DNA of 30,472 nt from an uncultured Collinsella sp. (GTDB lineage Bacteria; Actinomycetota; Coriobacteriia; Coriobacteriales; Coriobacteriaceae). This document shows positions 7,209 through 14,239 of the stretch, one piece after another. The notes below the pieces were generated by a model, which was given only the letters and a program-made list of their open reading frames with translations, ran no database searches and was not told the origin of the DNA. Numbering within the stretch: the stretch's first letter is position 1; every line of letters starts with the position of its first letter. The DNA is taken from contig CAKUGX010000011.1 in assembly GCA_934654765.1 (NCBI GenBank), positions 1 to 30,472 on the forward strand. Direction: 5' to 3'. The position numbers and the translations under genes were made by a program.

Positions 7209-8123
7209 CTAGTGGGAGGCCTCGTCGTCGAGCGCGCGCTTAATGCGGTCGCCCTCGGCAAGGAGGTTCTCCAGATAGCGCTGGTCGCGGTCCTTGAGCG
7301 CGCGGCTGTAGGCGTTAAGCGACTCGATCAGATGGTCGATCTCGAAGGCGAGAGCGTCAGCGTCGTCGATCATGAGCTCGGACCACATCTGCGGGTTGAG
7401 GTGTGCCACGCGGGTGAGGTCGCGGTAGCTACCGGCCGAAAAGCCATGATGGACCTGAGCGGTCGGGCTTTTGACGTAGGCGTTGGATACCACGTGCGCA
7501 AGCTGGCTCGTAAAGGCGATGACGCGGTCGTGCTCGGCGGCGTTGGTCACGCTGAACTTGCCAAAGCCCAGGGGACGCACCATCTCGCGCACCTGGCCCA
7601 AAAGCTCCAGCTTAAGTGCATCGTCCACCGCGGGCGGCACGAGCACCAGCGGTGCGCCCTGGAACAGGTCGGCGCGGGAGTGCGCATAGCCCGAGAACTG
7701 CGTGCCCGCCATGGGGTGCGCGCCCACAAAGTAGAAGCCCTGCTCGTGGGCGAGCTCAAAGGCGCGCTCGCACACGATGCCCTTGACGCCCACGGTGTCG
7801 ATGACCACGGGGCCCATGATGGCCTCGGTGTCGGTGGCGTCGGCGAGCGCCTGGGCGTGCGCCTCGAGCCACTCGATGCACGCCTCGGGGTAGCAGGCCA
7901 GCACGATAATGTCGCACTCGCCGAGCGTCTCGTTGTTGAGCTCGCCGGCGACGGTGCCCATGCTGGCTGCCGTCATGACATCGTCATCGGGATCCCAGGC
8001 CAGCACGCGGACGCCCGCCTGCGCATAGCCGCGGGCGAAGCTGCCGCCGATGAGGCCAAGGCCGACGATACCGGCACACTTGGGGCCGCCCTGGTTAACG
8101 CGTGCGTTTCTCACCGTGCCCAT
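7209..8123 (-). CDS. tyrA: Prephenate dehydrogenase
   Basis: This 304-residue protein oxidatively decarboxylates prephenate to 4-hydroxyphenylpyruvate, the tyrosine branch. An N-terminal Rossmann fold is seen with GLGLIGGS (21-28). The helical substrate domain shows GAHPMAGTQ, NAAEHDRV and LAHVVSNAY. There is no C-terminal ACT domain, unlike many Gram-positive TyrA proteins, so feedback control of the tyrosine branch may fall on AroF or on transcription. The start at 8123 has GGAG upstream; two bases separate it from the aroF stop. The acidic residue normally ending the second strand (WDPDDD) hints at NAD rather than NADP preference, but this is inference. Arogenate dehydrogenase activity cannot be excluded. 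Confidence 0.94.
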   Translation of the reverse strand: MGTVRNARVNQGGPKCAGIVGLGLIGGSFARGYAQAGVRVLAWDPDDDVMTAASMGTVAGELNNETLGECDIIVLACYPEACIEWLEAHAQALADATDTEAIMGPVVIDTVGVKGIVCERAFELAHEQGFYFVGAHPMAGTQFSGYAHSRADLFQGAPLVLVPPAVDDALKLELLGQVREMVRPLGFGKFSVTNAAEHDRVIAFTSQLAHVVSNAYVKSPTAQVHHGFSAGSYRDLTRVAHLNPQMWSELMIDDADALAFEIDHLIESLNAYSRALKDRDQRYLENLLAEGDRIKRALDDEASH

Positions 8124-8125
8124 TG

Positions 8126-9151
8126 CTACTCCGTAACGGTCTCTTGGCAGACGACCTCGCGAATAGCGCGGATGCGGCGCATCGTGTCGTCGAACTGGTC
8201 GGGGGTGAGGGCCTGAGCGCCGTCGGACCAGGCGCGGCTCGGGTCGTCGTGGACCTCGATCTCCAGGCCGTTGGCACCGCAGGCGGTCGCGGCGAGCGCC
8301 ATGGGCTCAACGTAGCGGGTGTAGCCGGTGGCGTGGCTGGGGTCGGCGACGACGGGCAGGTGCGACAGGTGGTGCAGCACCGGCACGGCGTTGAGGTCGA
8401 AGGTGTTGCGGGTGCGGGTCTCGAAAGTGCGGATGCCGCGCTCGCACAGGATGACGTTGTCGTTGCCCTCGCTCATGATGTACTCGGCGGCCATGAGCAG
8501 CTCGTCGATCGTGCCGGACATGCCGCGCTTGAGCAGGATCGGGGTCTTGGTCTTACCGACCTCTTTGAGCAGGGGGAAGTTCTGGGCGTTGCGGGCGCCA
8601 ATCTGCATGACGTCGATCTTCTTGTCCAGGAAGATCTGCACGTCGCGCGGGTCCATGATCTCAGTGACGATCGGCATGTCGAGCTCGGCCGATGCCTCGC
8701 ACAGCAGGTCAAGGCCGGCGGGGCCCATGCCCTGGTAGGCGTACGGGGAGGTGCGCGGCTTGTAGGCGCCGCCGCGCAGCATCGTGGCGCCGGCGGCCTT
8801 CACGCGGCGGGCGATGCGGATGAGGTTCTCGCCCTCGACGGAGCAGGGGCCGGCGATGACCTGGAACTGGTCGCCGCCGATCTTGACGCCGTGGCCGCAG
8901 TCGATGATGGAGTCCTCGGGGTGGAACTTGCGGTTGGCGCGCTTGAACGGCTCGGAGACGCGCTGTACGCGCTCGACGACGTCCATGGACTCGAGCAGGA
9001 ACGGGTCGATCTTGGTCGTGTCGCCCACCAGGCCGATGATGGTCTCGTTCTCGCCACGCGAGACGTCGGTCTTGAGACCCTTCTTCTCAATCCAGCTGAC
9101 GATGTGGCTGACGGCCTCGTCGCTGGCGCTCTGCTTTAAAATTGCAATCAT
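8126..9151 (-). CDS. aroF: DAHP synthase, type I-beta with N-terminal regulatory domain
   Basis: This 341-residue protein performs the first shikimate step, condensing PEP with erythrose 4-phosphate. Residues 1 to about 70 look like the ferredoxin-like/ACT-like regulatory domain of Thermotoga-type DAHP synthase, and about 80-341 is the TIM barrel. Motifs: AGPCSVE (100-106), LRGGAYKPRTSPY (125-137), GARNAQNF, LLKRGM and VADPSHATG (268-276). Cys103, His273, Glu299 and Asp310 correspond to the known metal ligands. The start at 9151 has GAGG 8 bases upstream; the frame is open to 9199, but the extra residues pass through a hairpin. It is first in the operon, and feedback through the N-terminal domain, likely by tyrosine, is inferred from homologues. 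Confidence 0.96.
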   Translation of the reverse strand: MIAILKQSASDEAVSHIVSWIEKKGLKTDVSRGENETIIGLVGDTTKIDPFLLESMDVVERVQRVSEPFKRANRKFHPEDSIIDCGHGVKIGGDQFQVIAGPCSVEGENLIRIARRVKAAGATMLRGGAYKPRTSPYAYQGMGPAGLDLLCEASAELDMPIVTEIMDPRDVQIFLDKKIDVMQIGARNAQNFPLLKEVGKTKTPILLKRGMSGTIDELLMAAEYIMSEGNDNVILCERGIRTFETRTRNTFDLNAVPVLHHLSHLPVVADPSHATGYTRYVEPMALAATACGANGLEIEVHDDPSRAWSDGAQALTPDQFDDTMRRIRAIREVVCQETVTE

Positions 9152-9184
9152 GGTGTGCCTCTCACCTCGATGGATATCCTTTGC

Positions 9185-9209
9185 AAAAACGGCCCGCATC
9201 GCGAGCCGT
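9185..9209 (-). terminator. Terminator-like hairpin in the aro operon leader (possible attenuator)
   Basis: On the minus strand a 9-bp stem (9209-9201 with 9197-9189, ACGGCTCGC pairing with GCGGGCCGT, one G-U pair, 3-base loop) is followed by TTTT. It sits 34 bases upstream of the aroF start, where it would stop transcription before the operon unless prevented. The structure is plain; the regulatory role is inferred. Confidence 0.55.
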
Positions 9210-9229
9210 GTATATATGGTGCATGAGAG

Positions 9230-9235
9230 TTTATA
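9230..9235 (-). promoter_or_regulatory. Candidate -10 box for the aro operon
   Basis: Minus-strand TATAAA at 9235-9230 lies about 80 bases before the aroF start. No convincing -35 hexamer is seen at 16-18 bases, so this is a weak call. If used, transcription would start near 9223, close to an ATG at 9224. Confidence 0.35.
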
Positions 9236-9314
9236 CTATCTGACTCACTTTTGCCTTCTAAAGTGTGCCGATGCGGCGCGTCTTCCTCGGAATTGCAAAG
9301 CTTTTTCTTTTATT

Positions 9315-9344
9315 TTGATAGCCCGTGGTGCACTTGGGTATAAT
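9315..9344 (+). promoter_or_regulatory. Promoter of tRNA-Arg
   Basis: TTGATA (9315-9320) and a perfect TATAAT (9339-9344) are separated by 18 bases. The predicted start, near 9351, is just upstream of the tRNA 5' end at 9356. Confidence 0.85.
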
Positions 9345-9355
9345 GCATTCCGTTC

Positions 9356-9432
9356 GCCCTATTAGCTCAGGGGATTAGAGCGTCTGCCTCCGGAGCAGAA
9401 GGCCGTTGGTTCGAATCCAACATGGGGCACCA
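9356..9432 (+). tRNA. tRNA-Arg (anticodon CCG)
   Basis: A full 77-base cloverleaf can be folded. The acceptor stem is GCCCTAT with ATGGGGC (one G-U), the D stem GCTC/GAGC, the anticodon stem TCTGC/GCAGA with loop CTCCGGA, and the T arm GTTGG-TTCGAAT-CCAAC. It has discriminator A and an encoded CCA (9430-9432). Anticodon CCG reads the arginine codon CGG. It stands alone with its own promoter and terminator. Confidence 0.95.
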
Positions 9433-9443
9433 TCGAACGTAAG

Positions 9444-9476
9444 ACCGTCCGAACCTCGTATGGTCCGGGCGGTTTT
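9444..9476 (+). terminator. Terminator after tRNA-Arg
   Basis: An imperfect 12-bp stem (9444-9455 with 9462-9473, ACCGTCCG against CGGGCGGT in its outer part, one G-U and one mismatch) is followed by TTTTCTTAT. It lies 11 bases after the tRNA and only 32 bases before the P-type ATPase start, so read-through may feed that gene. Confidence 0.65.
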
Positions 9477-9507
9477 CTTATACCGATACGACGTGATGGG
9501 ACGTGGT

Positions 9508-12231
9508 ATGGCAGCAACGGATATCGAGCGCGGACTCTCGACTGCCGAGGTTGAGGAACGCATTGCCGCTGGCAAGATCAACCGCAACATGGAGCTCAAG
9601 ACCAAATCGGTCCGAGAGCTTATCATCGAGAACCTCTGCACGCTGTTCAACTTGATTAACGTGATCTTGGCGATTCTGGTCCTGTTGACCGGTTCGTTTA
9701 AGAACCTGACGTTCTTGTTCGTGGTGTTCTTGAACACGGCGATTGGCGTCATCCAGTCCATGCGTTCCAAGCGGATGGTCGACAAGCTTACGCTGCTTAC
9801 CTCCAAGAAGGCCATTGCGGTGCGCGATGGCGCCGAGGTGGAGCTCGACCTGGACCAGATCGTGCTCGACGACATCATTCGCCTGGGACGCGGCGACCAG
9901 ATTCCCGCCGACGCCGTGGTGGTGTCGGGCGAGGCGCTCGTTAACGAGAGCCTGCTGACGGGCGAGAGCGACCTCATTAAGAAGCAGCCCGGCTCCGAGC
10001 TCATGAGCGGCAGCTTTATCGACTCAGGCCTGCTGCGCGCCCGCGTGATCCATGTTGGTGCCGATAACTACGTGGCCAAGATCAACAACGAGGCCAAGTA
10101 CGTCAAAAAGGTCAATTCCGAGATCATGAACGCGCTGAATGCCATCGTGCGTTTTGCGAGCATCATCATGATTCCGCTTGGCCTGGCGCTGTTCGCCTCG
10201 AGTGTGAGCGAGCTGTGGGATGCCGCGGGAACCCCGGGCGATAGCGCGCTTTCGTGGTGCTTCTCCGAGCTGTTGGCCGGTCGCGTGCCTTCTTCGGCGC
10301 TGCTGTCCACGGTGGGCGCCCTACTGGGCATGATTCCGCAAGGTTTGGTGCTGCTGACCTCGTCTGTGCTCGCCATCGCCACCGTGCGCTTGGCGCGCCG
10401 CAAGGTGTTGGCCCAGCAGCTTTACTGCATCGAGACGCTCGCGCGCGTCGACGTGCTGTGCCTGGACAAGACGGGCACCATTACCTCGGGCCGTATGGAG
10501 GTCGAGGGCACCTATCCGCTGCCGATCGAGGGCATGGGCGCGGGGGAGATCGAAGTCGCCGTTCCCGTCGATACCACGGTGCTCGATTTTGCGCTCGCCA
10601 ACGTAGCGCGTGCGACTTCGGCCGATGCCAACGAGACCTGTCAGGCGCTGCTCAACTACTATGCCGATCGTCCGGTCGAGGTGTCTGAGCCGTTGTCGGT
10701 CATTCCGTTCTCGTCGTCCAAAAAGTGGAGCGGTGCTTCTTTTGCCCAGGGCTCCTATGTGATGGGTGCGGCGCAGTTTGTGCTTTCGGACCGCGTATTT
10801 GCGCAGGTCGAGAACCGTGTGGCCGAGCTTGCCGATACCTGCCGTGTGCTCGTGGTGGCGCGCGTGTATGGCTTTACGCCCGACGGCGATATGGTGGGAG
10901 AGGCCGAGCCCGTGGGCTTTGTGACCATCCGCGACGAGATTCGTACTTCGGCGGCCGAGACCATCGGCTTCTTTAACGAGCAGGGCGTGACCCTTAACGT
11001 GATCAGCGGCGATGACCCCCGCACGGTGTCGTCGATCGCGCGCGTGGTGGGCGTGCCGGGAGCCGATGCCTACGTCGATGCCACGACGCTCGATACGTCG
11101 TCCAAACTCGATGCAGCGGTAGACCGCTATCACGTCTTTGGGCGTGTGACGCCGCAGCAAAAGCGTGAGCTCGTGCAGGCGCTCAAGCGCCGCGGGCACA
11201 CCGTGGCCATGACGGGTGACGGCGTCAACGACGTGCTGGCGCTCAAGGAGGCCGACTGTTCCGTGGCGATGGCCGCCGGCTCCGATGCCGCGCGCAACGT
11301 GGCCGAGATCGTGCTCGTCGATAATGACTTTGCCTCGATGCCCGCCGTGGTGGCCGAGGGCCGTCGTTCCATCAACAACCTGCAGCGCTCCGCCTCCCTG
11401 TTCCTGACCAAGACGCTGTTCTCGATGGGCCTGGCGGCGCTGTGCATCGCGCTGCCGCCGTATCCTTTTGAGCCCATCCAGATGACGCTCATCAACTTCT
11501 TCTGCATCGGCGCGCCGGGCTTTGTGCTGGGCCTGGAGCCCAACAACGCCCGCGTGAAGGGGTCGTTCCTGACGAACGTGCTTAAGCGGGCCCTGCCGGC
11601 GTCGATTGCGGTCATTTTGGCCGCGGCGCTCGATATCTTTGTGGCTCGCGTGTTTGGGTTTAGCCAGCTCACGCTGTCCACGATGTGCCTGCTCACGTCA
11701 TGCGCGGCGAGCGTAAGCCTGATCTGGCGCATCTCACAGCCGCTCACGCCCTTGCGCGTGGTGCTCTTTGTGTTTGTCGTCGCCGGCATTTTGACGGGTG
11801 TTATCGGGTTCCCGGCTCTGCTGTCCATCGCCAACCTGTCGGTGAGCCAGATGGTCATTTTGGCGGTCATCGTGGTCTTTACCTGCTCGGTGTTCTTTAA
11901 GCTCGCCACGATGATGGATTCGCTTAAGCCTCGCCGCCGTCATGCAGCTACCGGCTTTGGCCGCGGCGTGCGTGTTCGCTTGGGTCGCGGTGGCGGCAAG
12001 GTAAGCTCGACGGGCTCGACGGCCGAGCGCTTTGCCAAGCGTGTCGCTGCCGACATGGCGCAGCGCCGCGAGGATCGCACCGCGCGCGAGGCGGAGGCCC
12101 GCGCGCTTGAGGGCGTGGCCCAGGGCCAACCGCAGCCCAAGAAAAAGAAGAGCGCAGGCGCTAAACGCTCCCGCGTGACCAAATCGGCCCAAGGCATCAA
12201 AGTGTCGATGCCGAGCAAAAAGAAGAAGTAG
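9508..12231 (+). CDS. P-type cation-transporting ATPase, CtpE/Exp7-like
   Basis: About 907 residues. It has the catalytic signatures of a P-type pump: TGES (151-154, actuator), DKTGT with the phosphorylated Asp320, and GDGVND (570-575). About ten membrane segments are readable: two before the actuator, two before DKTGT, six after. Segment M4 carries IPQGL where calcium pumps have PEGL/PEAL, resembling the CtpE/Exp7-like branch, for which calcium or magnesium transport has been proposed; the ion here is unassigned. After the last segment there is an unusual tail of about 100 residues, rich in Arg/Lys and ending in KKKK. The start is uncertain: ATG 9508 (GGGA upstream) is preferred over ATG 9496, and the frame's extension to 9406 lies in the tRNA. 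No separate promoter is seen, so expression may come from tRNA read-through. Confidence 0.9.
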   Translation: MAATDIERGLSTAEVEERIAAGKINRNMELKTKSVRELIIENLCTLFNLINVILAILVLLTGSFKNLTFLFVVFLNTAIGVIQSMRSKRMVDKLTLLTSKKAIAVRDGAEVELDLDQIVLDDIIRLGRGDQIPADAVVVSGEALVNESLLTGESDLIKKQPGSELMSGSFIDSGLLRARVIHVGADNYVAKINNEAKYVKKVNSEIMNALNAIVRFASIIMIPLGLALFASSVSELWDAAGTPGDSALSWCFSELLAGRVPSSALLSTVGALLGMIPQGLVLLTSSVLAIATVRLARRKVLAQQLYCIETLARVDVLCLDKTGTITSGRMEVEGTYPLPIEGMGAGEIEVAVPVDTTVLDFALANVARATSADANETCQALLNYYADRPVEVSEPLSVIPFSSSKKWSGASFAQGSYVMGAAQFVLSDRVFAQVENRVAELADTCRVLVVARVYGFTPDGDMVGEAEPVGFVTIRDEIRTSAAETIGFFNEQGVTLNVISGDDPRTVSSIARVVGVPGADAYVDATTLDTSSKLDAAVDRYHVFGRVTPQQKRELVQALKRRGHTVAMTGDGVNDVLALKEADCSVAMAAGSDAARNVAEIVLVDNDFASMPAVVAEGRRSINNLQRSASLFLTKTLFSMGLAALCIALPPYPFEPIQMTLINFFCIGAPGFVLGLEPNNARVKGSFLTNVLKRALPASIAVILAAALDIFVARVFGFSQLTLSTMCLLTSCAASVSLIWRISQPLTPLRVVLFVFVVAGILTGVIGFPALLSIANLSVSQMVILAVIVVFTCSVFFKLATMMDSLKPRRRHAATGFGRGVRVRLGRGGGKVSSTGSTAERFAKRVAADMAQRREDRTAREAEARALEGVAQGQPQPKKKKSAGAKRSRVTKSAQGIKVSMPSKKKK

Positions 12232-12245
12232 CCCGCGGCCTTCAG

Positions 12246-12327
12246 GGGATGATTTTTCTGGGACGGGGATTTAAAAATCATTGTGTACCTAATGATTTTT
12301 TAATCCCCGTCCCAGAAAAATCATCCC
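12246..12327. repeat. Long near-perfect palindrome (37-bp arms)
   Basis: Arms 12246-12282 and 12291-12327 are reverse complements with a single mismatch (12272/12301) around the 8-base loop GTGTACCT. The outer arm starts GGGATGATTTTTCTGGGACG. It begins 14 bases after the P-type ATPase stop. As RNA it would form a very stable hairpin on either strand and may end transcription, but its size suggests a dispersed palindromic repeat or small non-autonomous element. It encodes nothing. Confidence 0.9.
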
Positions 12328-12434
12328 TCAAGAGACTGCCTCTGCGATGTTGAATTGGTGCCTTGGCCCTGTGGGGCCGTGGCGATGTTATGCTCTAACC
12401 TCGATTGTTTGAATTGCTCCGAAAAGAGGATGCC

Positions 12435-13577
12435 GTGATCTGCCCGCATTGCCTTAAGACCATCGAGGACGGCGCCTCGTTCTGCCCCTACTGCAACGCC
12501 TATGTGGGTCCGGGCGACGGTCCCGAGCACACCGAATTTGTGTTCTGCGAGGGCTGTGGCGCGCGTCTTTCCCCGCATGATCGCACGTGTCCCAAATGTG
12601 GACGCCCTGCTCCGGGCATCCTTTCCGAGGACGCTGCCGCATCCGACCTGGCGGCGGGCCGTACCGCCGGTTTTCCGCGCTTGACGCAGGAGCAGATCGA
12701 TACCGAGGTGCCCCATGCGCCCGCTTCGGCTGCCGCCGTGCTTTCGGATGCCGCCGACCCCAATGAGACCTGCGTGCTGCCGGCTTTCGATAAGGATTTC
12801 GGTATCCCCAAGGTCGATATCCCGATGCCGGTTTCCCTGCATGAAGACACTCAAAAATCCAAGCGCAAGGTGCATCCCGACGAGGATGCTTACCATAAGC
12901 ACAAGCGTCATATCCCCAAGCCGCTTATCGTTATTGCGGTGCTTGCCGTCGTGTGCGGCGGTGCCTATTGGTTTGTGACGGCCGATCCCATGGGTGTCAT
13001 GCCCGGTTTCTACGACCAGTTTGGCCAGGCTGCGCAGACTACCTTCCCCACGCGTCAAAAGGGCGAGGCGACCGAGGACGACACCAAGCAGGACGATCCT
13101 GCCGAAGTGGTTCAGGAAGAAACCGTGCTCACCGATGATCAGCTCTATACCAGGCTCGATGGTCTGTATCAGACCATCGTGTCGTACGGCAACGAGGATC
13201 AGATCGGCGAGGTCATCGACTCGTTCAACAACGGCTATCTCCGCTCTCCGCTCTCCACGCGCCAGGAACTCTCCCAGAGTGCCTATGCCCTGCGCGACCA
13301 GATTAAAAAGACGCAAGACGAGCTCAACAACCTTAAGTACCAGGACGATACGGTCTATGCGGATGACATCGCCCACTTAAAGCAGCTTGCCGAGTGGATG
13401 TATGAGCGCGTCGACGTTATCTGCCAGAGCTGGGATATCTCGCTTGCCATTCCCGATGGCGAGTCGATGAGTTCGCACCAAAGCGAGATATTGGCACCCA
13501 TAGCTCAGGGCGGAAGCAGCGCCCTTAACCAGTACGATGCCAACGTGGGCGCTTGGAAGCCGCAGCAGCGTTCATAG
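12435..13577 (+). CDS. Zinc-ribbon, single-pass membrane protein of unknown function
   Basis: About 380 residues. The start is GTG at 12435, chosen for GAGG five bases upstream and because it places the first zinc ribbon at the N-terminus as usual. Two ribbons are seen: Cys3/Cys6 with Cys17/Cys20, and Cys38/Cys41 with Cys52/Cys55. A low-complexity acidic/Ala region follows, then a basic stretch and one membrane helix (about 163-181, IVIAVLAVVCGG). The outer domain of about 200 residues begins with an Asp/Glu/Thr-rich linker and continues into predicted helices. The topology suggests the zinc ribbons face the cytosol and the C-terminal half is outside. Zinc-ribbon membrane proteins of this layout are common in Gram-positives but mostly uncharacterised. 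No partner is evident in the flanking genes. Confidence 0.85.
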   Translation: MICPHCLKTIEDGASFCPYCNAYVGPGDGPEHTEFVFCEGCGARLSPHDRTCPKCGRPAPGILSEDAAASDLAAGRTAGFPRLTQEQIDTEVPHAPASAAAVLSDAADPNETCVLPAFDKDFGIPKVDIPMPVSLHEDTQKSKRKVHPDEDAYHKHKRHIPKPLIVIAVLAVVCGGAYWFVTADPMGVMPGFYDQFGQAAQTTFPTRQKGEATEDDTKQDDPAEVVQEETVLTDDQLYTRLDGLYQTIVSYGNEDQIGEVIDSFNNGYLRSPLSTRQELSQSAYALRDQIKKTQDELNNLKYQDDTVYADDIAHLKQLAEWMYERVDVICQSWDISLAIPDGESMSSHQSEILAPIAQGGSSALNQYDANVGAWKPQQRS

Positions 13578-13616
13578 AAATTAGTTCGCCCTGGTCGGTA
13601 TAACCTACGTGCGCAA

Positions 13617-13646
13617 TTGATGGAAGCCTGTGCTTATTGCTACAAT
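13617..13646 (+). promoter_or_regulatory. Promoter of the prolyl isomerase - TPR unit
   Basis: TTGATG (13617-13622) and TACAAT (13641-13646), spaced 18 bases, lie 40 bases before the isomerase start. The predicted transcription start is near 13653. Confidence 0.7.
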
Positions 13647-13685
13647 TCGTACAAATATGCTTTAAACGCACGAGGAAGGAACCAC

Positions 13686-14228
13686 ATGTTTGGTTTTAAG
13701 AAAGAGCTCTATACGCCCGAGTACCAGCTCGCCGGTGACGAGTGCGCGGTGATCGAGACGTCGAAGGGCACCATCAAGGTCAAGCTTGACGGTGAGGGCG
13801 CCCCCATTCATGTGGCGAACTTCTGCGAGCTTTCCACGATGGGCTTCTACGACGGCCTTAAGTTCCATCGCTATGTCCCCGGTTTTGTCATCCAGGGCGG
13901 CGATCCCAATACCCGCGATATGTCCGGCGCCGACGTCGCTGCCGGTCTTGAGGGCCCCGACGGCATGCCCGGTACCGGTGGCCCCGGCTATTGCATCAAG
14001 GGCGAGTTTGCTACCAATCCGCGCAACAGCCATGTTGACGGCGCCCTTGCCATGGCGCGCTCCATGGATCCCGATTCCGCCGGTTCTCAGTTTTACTTCT
14101 GCCTGGGTGCCCAGCATAACCTTGACTCCGGTTACACCGTCTTTGGCACCACGGTCGAGGGCCTCGATGTGATCTCGCAGCTGCGTGCCGGCGATGAGAT
14201 CGTTCACGTCGAGATCGTTCACGAGTAA
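13686..14228 (+). CDS. Cyclophilin-type peptidyl-prolyl cis-trans isomerase
   Basis: This 180-residue protein catalyses cis-trans isomerisation of X-Pro bonds during folding. Cyclophilin motifs are clear: FHRYVPGFVIQGGDP with the catalytic Arg, a MARSMDPDSAGSQFYF block, and YTVFGTTVEGLDV. There is no signal peptide or lipobox, so it is likely cytosolic. The start at 13686 follows AGGAAGGAA; the longer frame from 13617 runs over its promoter. The TPR membrane protein follows 11 bases later and probably shares its transcript, and the shape genes come next. The common symbol ppiB would fit, but orthology cannot be proven here. Confidence 0.93.
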   Translation: MFGFKKELYTPEYQLAGDECAVIETSKGTIKVKLDGEGAPIHVANFCELSTMGFYDGLKFHRYVPGFVIQGGDPNTRDMSGADVAAGLEGPDGMPGTGGPGYCIKGEFATNPRNSHVDGALAMARSMDPDSAGSQFYFCLGAQHNLDSGYTVFGTTVEGLDVISQLRAGDEIVHVEIVHE

Positions 14229-14239
14229 AGGGGACTTCC

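Noticed and set aside
839..8216. Long open frames on the plus strand opposite the aro genes (for example 839-2047, 2408-3511, 4477-6069, 6117-8216)
   Set aside because: They lie antisense to well-supported enzymes and their products are biased (Val/Ala/Gly/Asp/His-rich) as expected for shadows of high-GC genes; no family motifs are seen.
9152..9355. T-box riboswitch in the aro leader
   Set aside because: The leader from the likely start is only about 75 bases, and no stem I, AGCAGA-like or T-box core sequence was seen.
9356..9432. tRNA-Arg as an integration site of a mobile element
   Set aside because: No integrase gene or repeat of the tRNA 3' end was found nearby, and flanking genes look native.
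9406..9507. ATPase start inside tRNA-Arg
   Set aside because: The extra residues are read from tRNA and terminator sequence; ATG 9508 or 9496 is consistent with the protein family.
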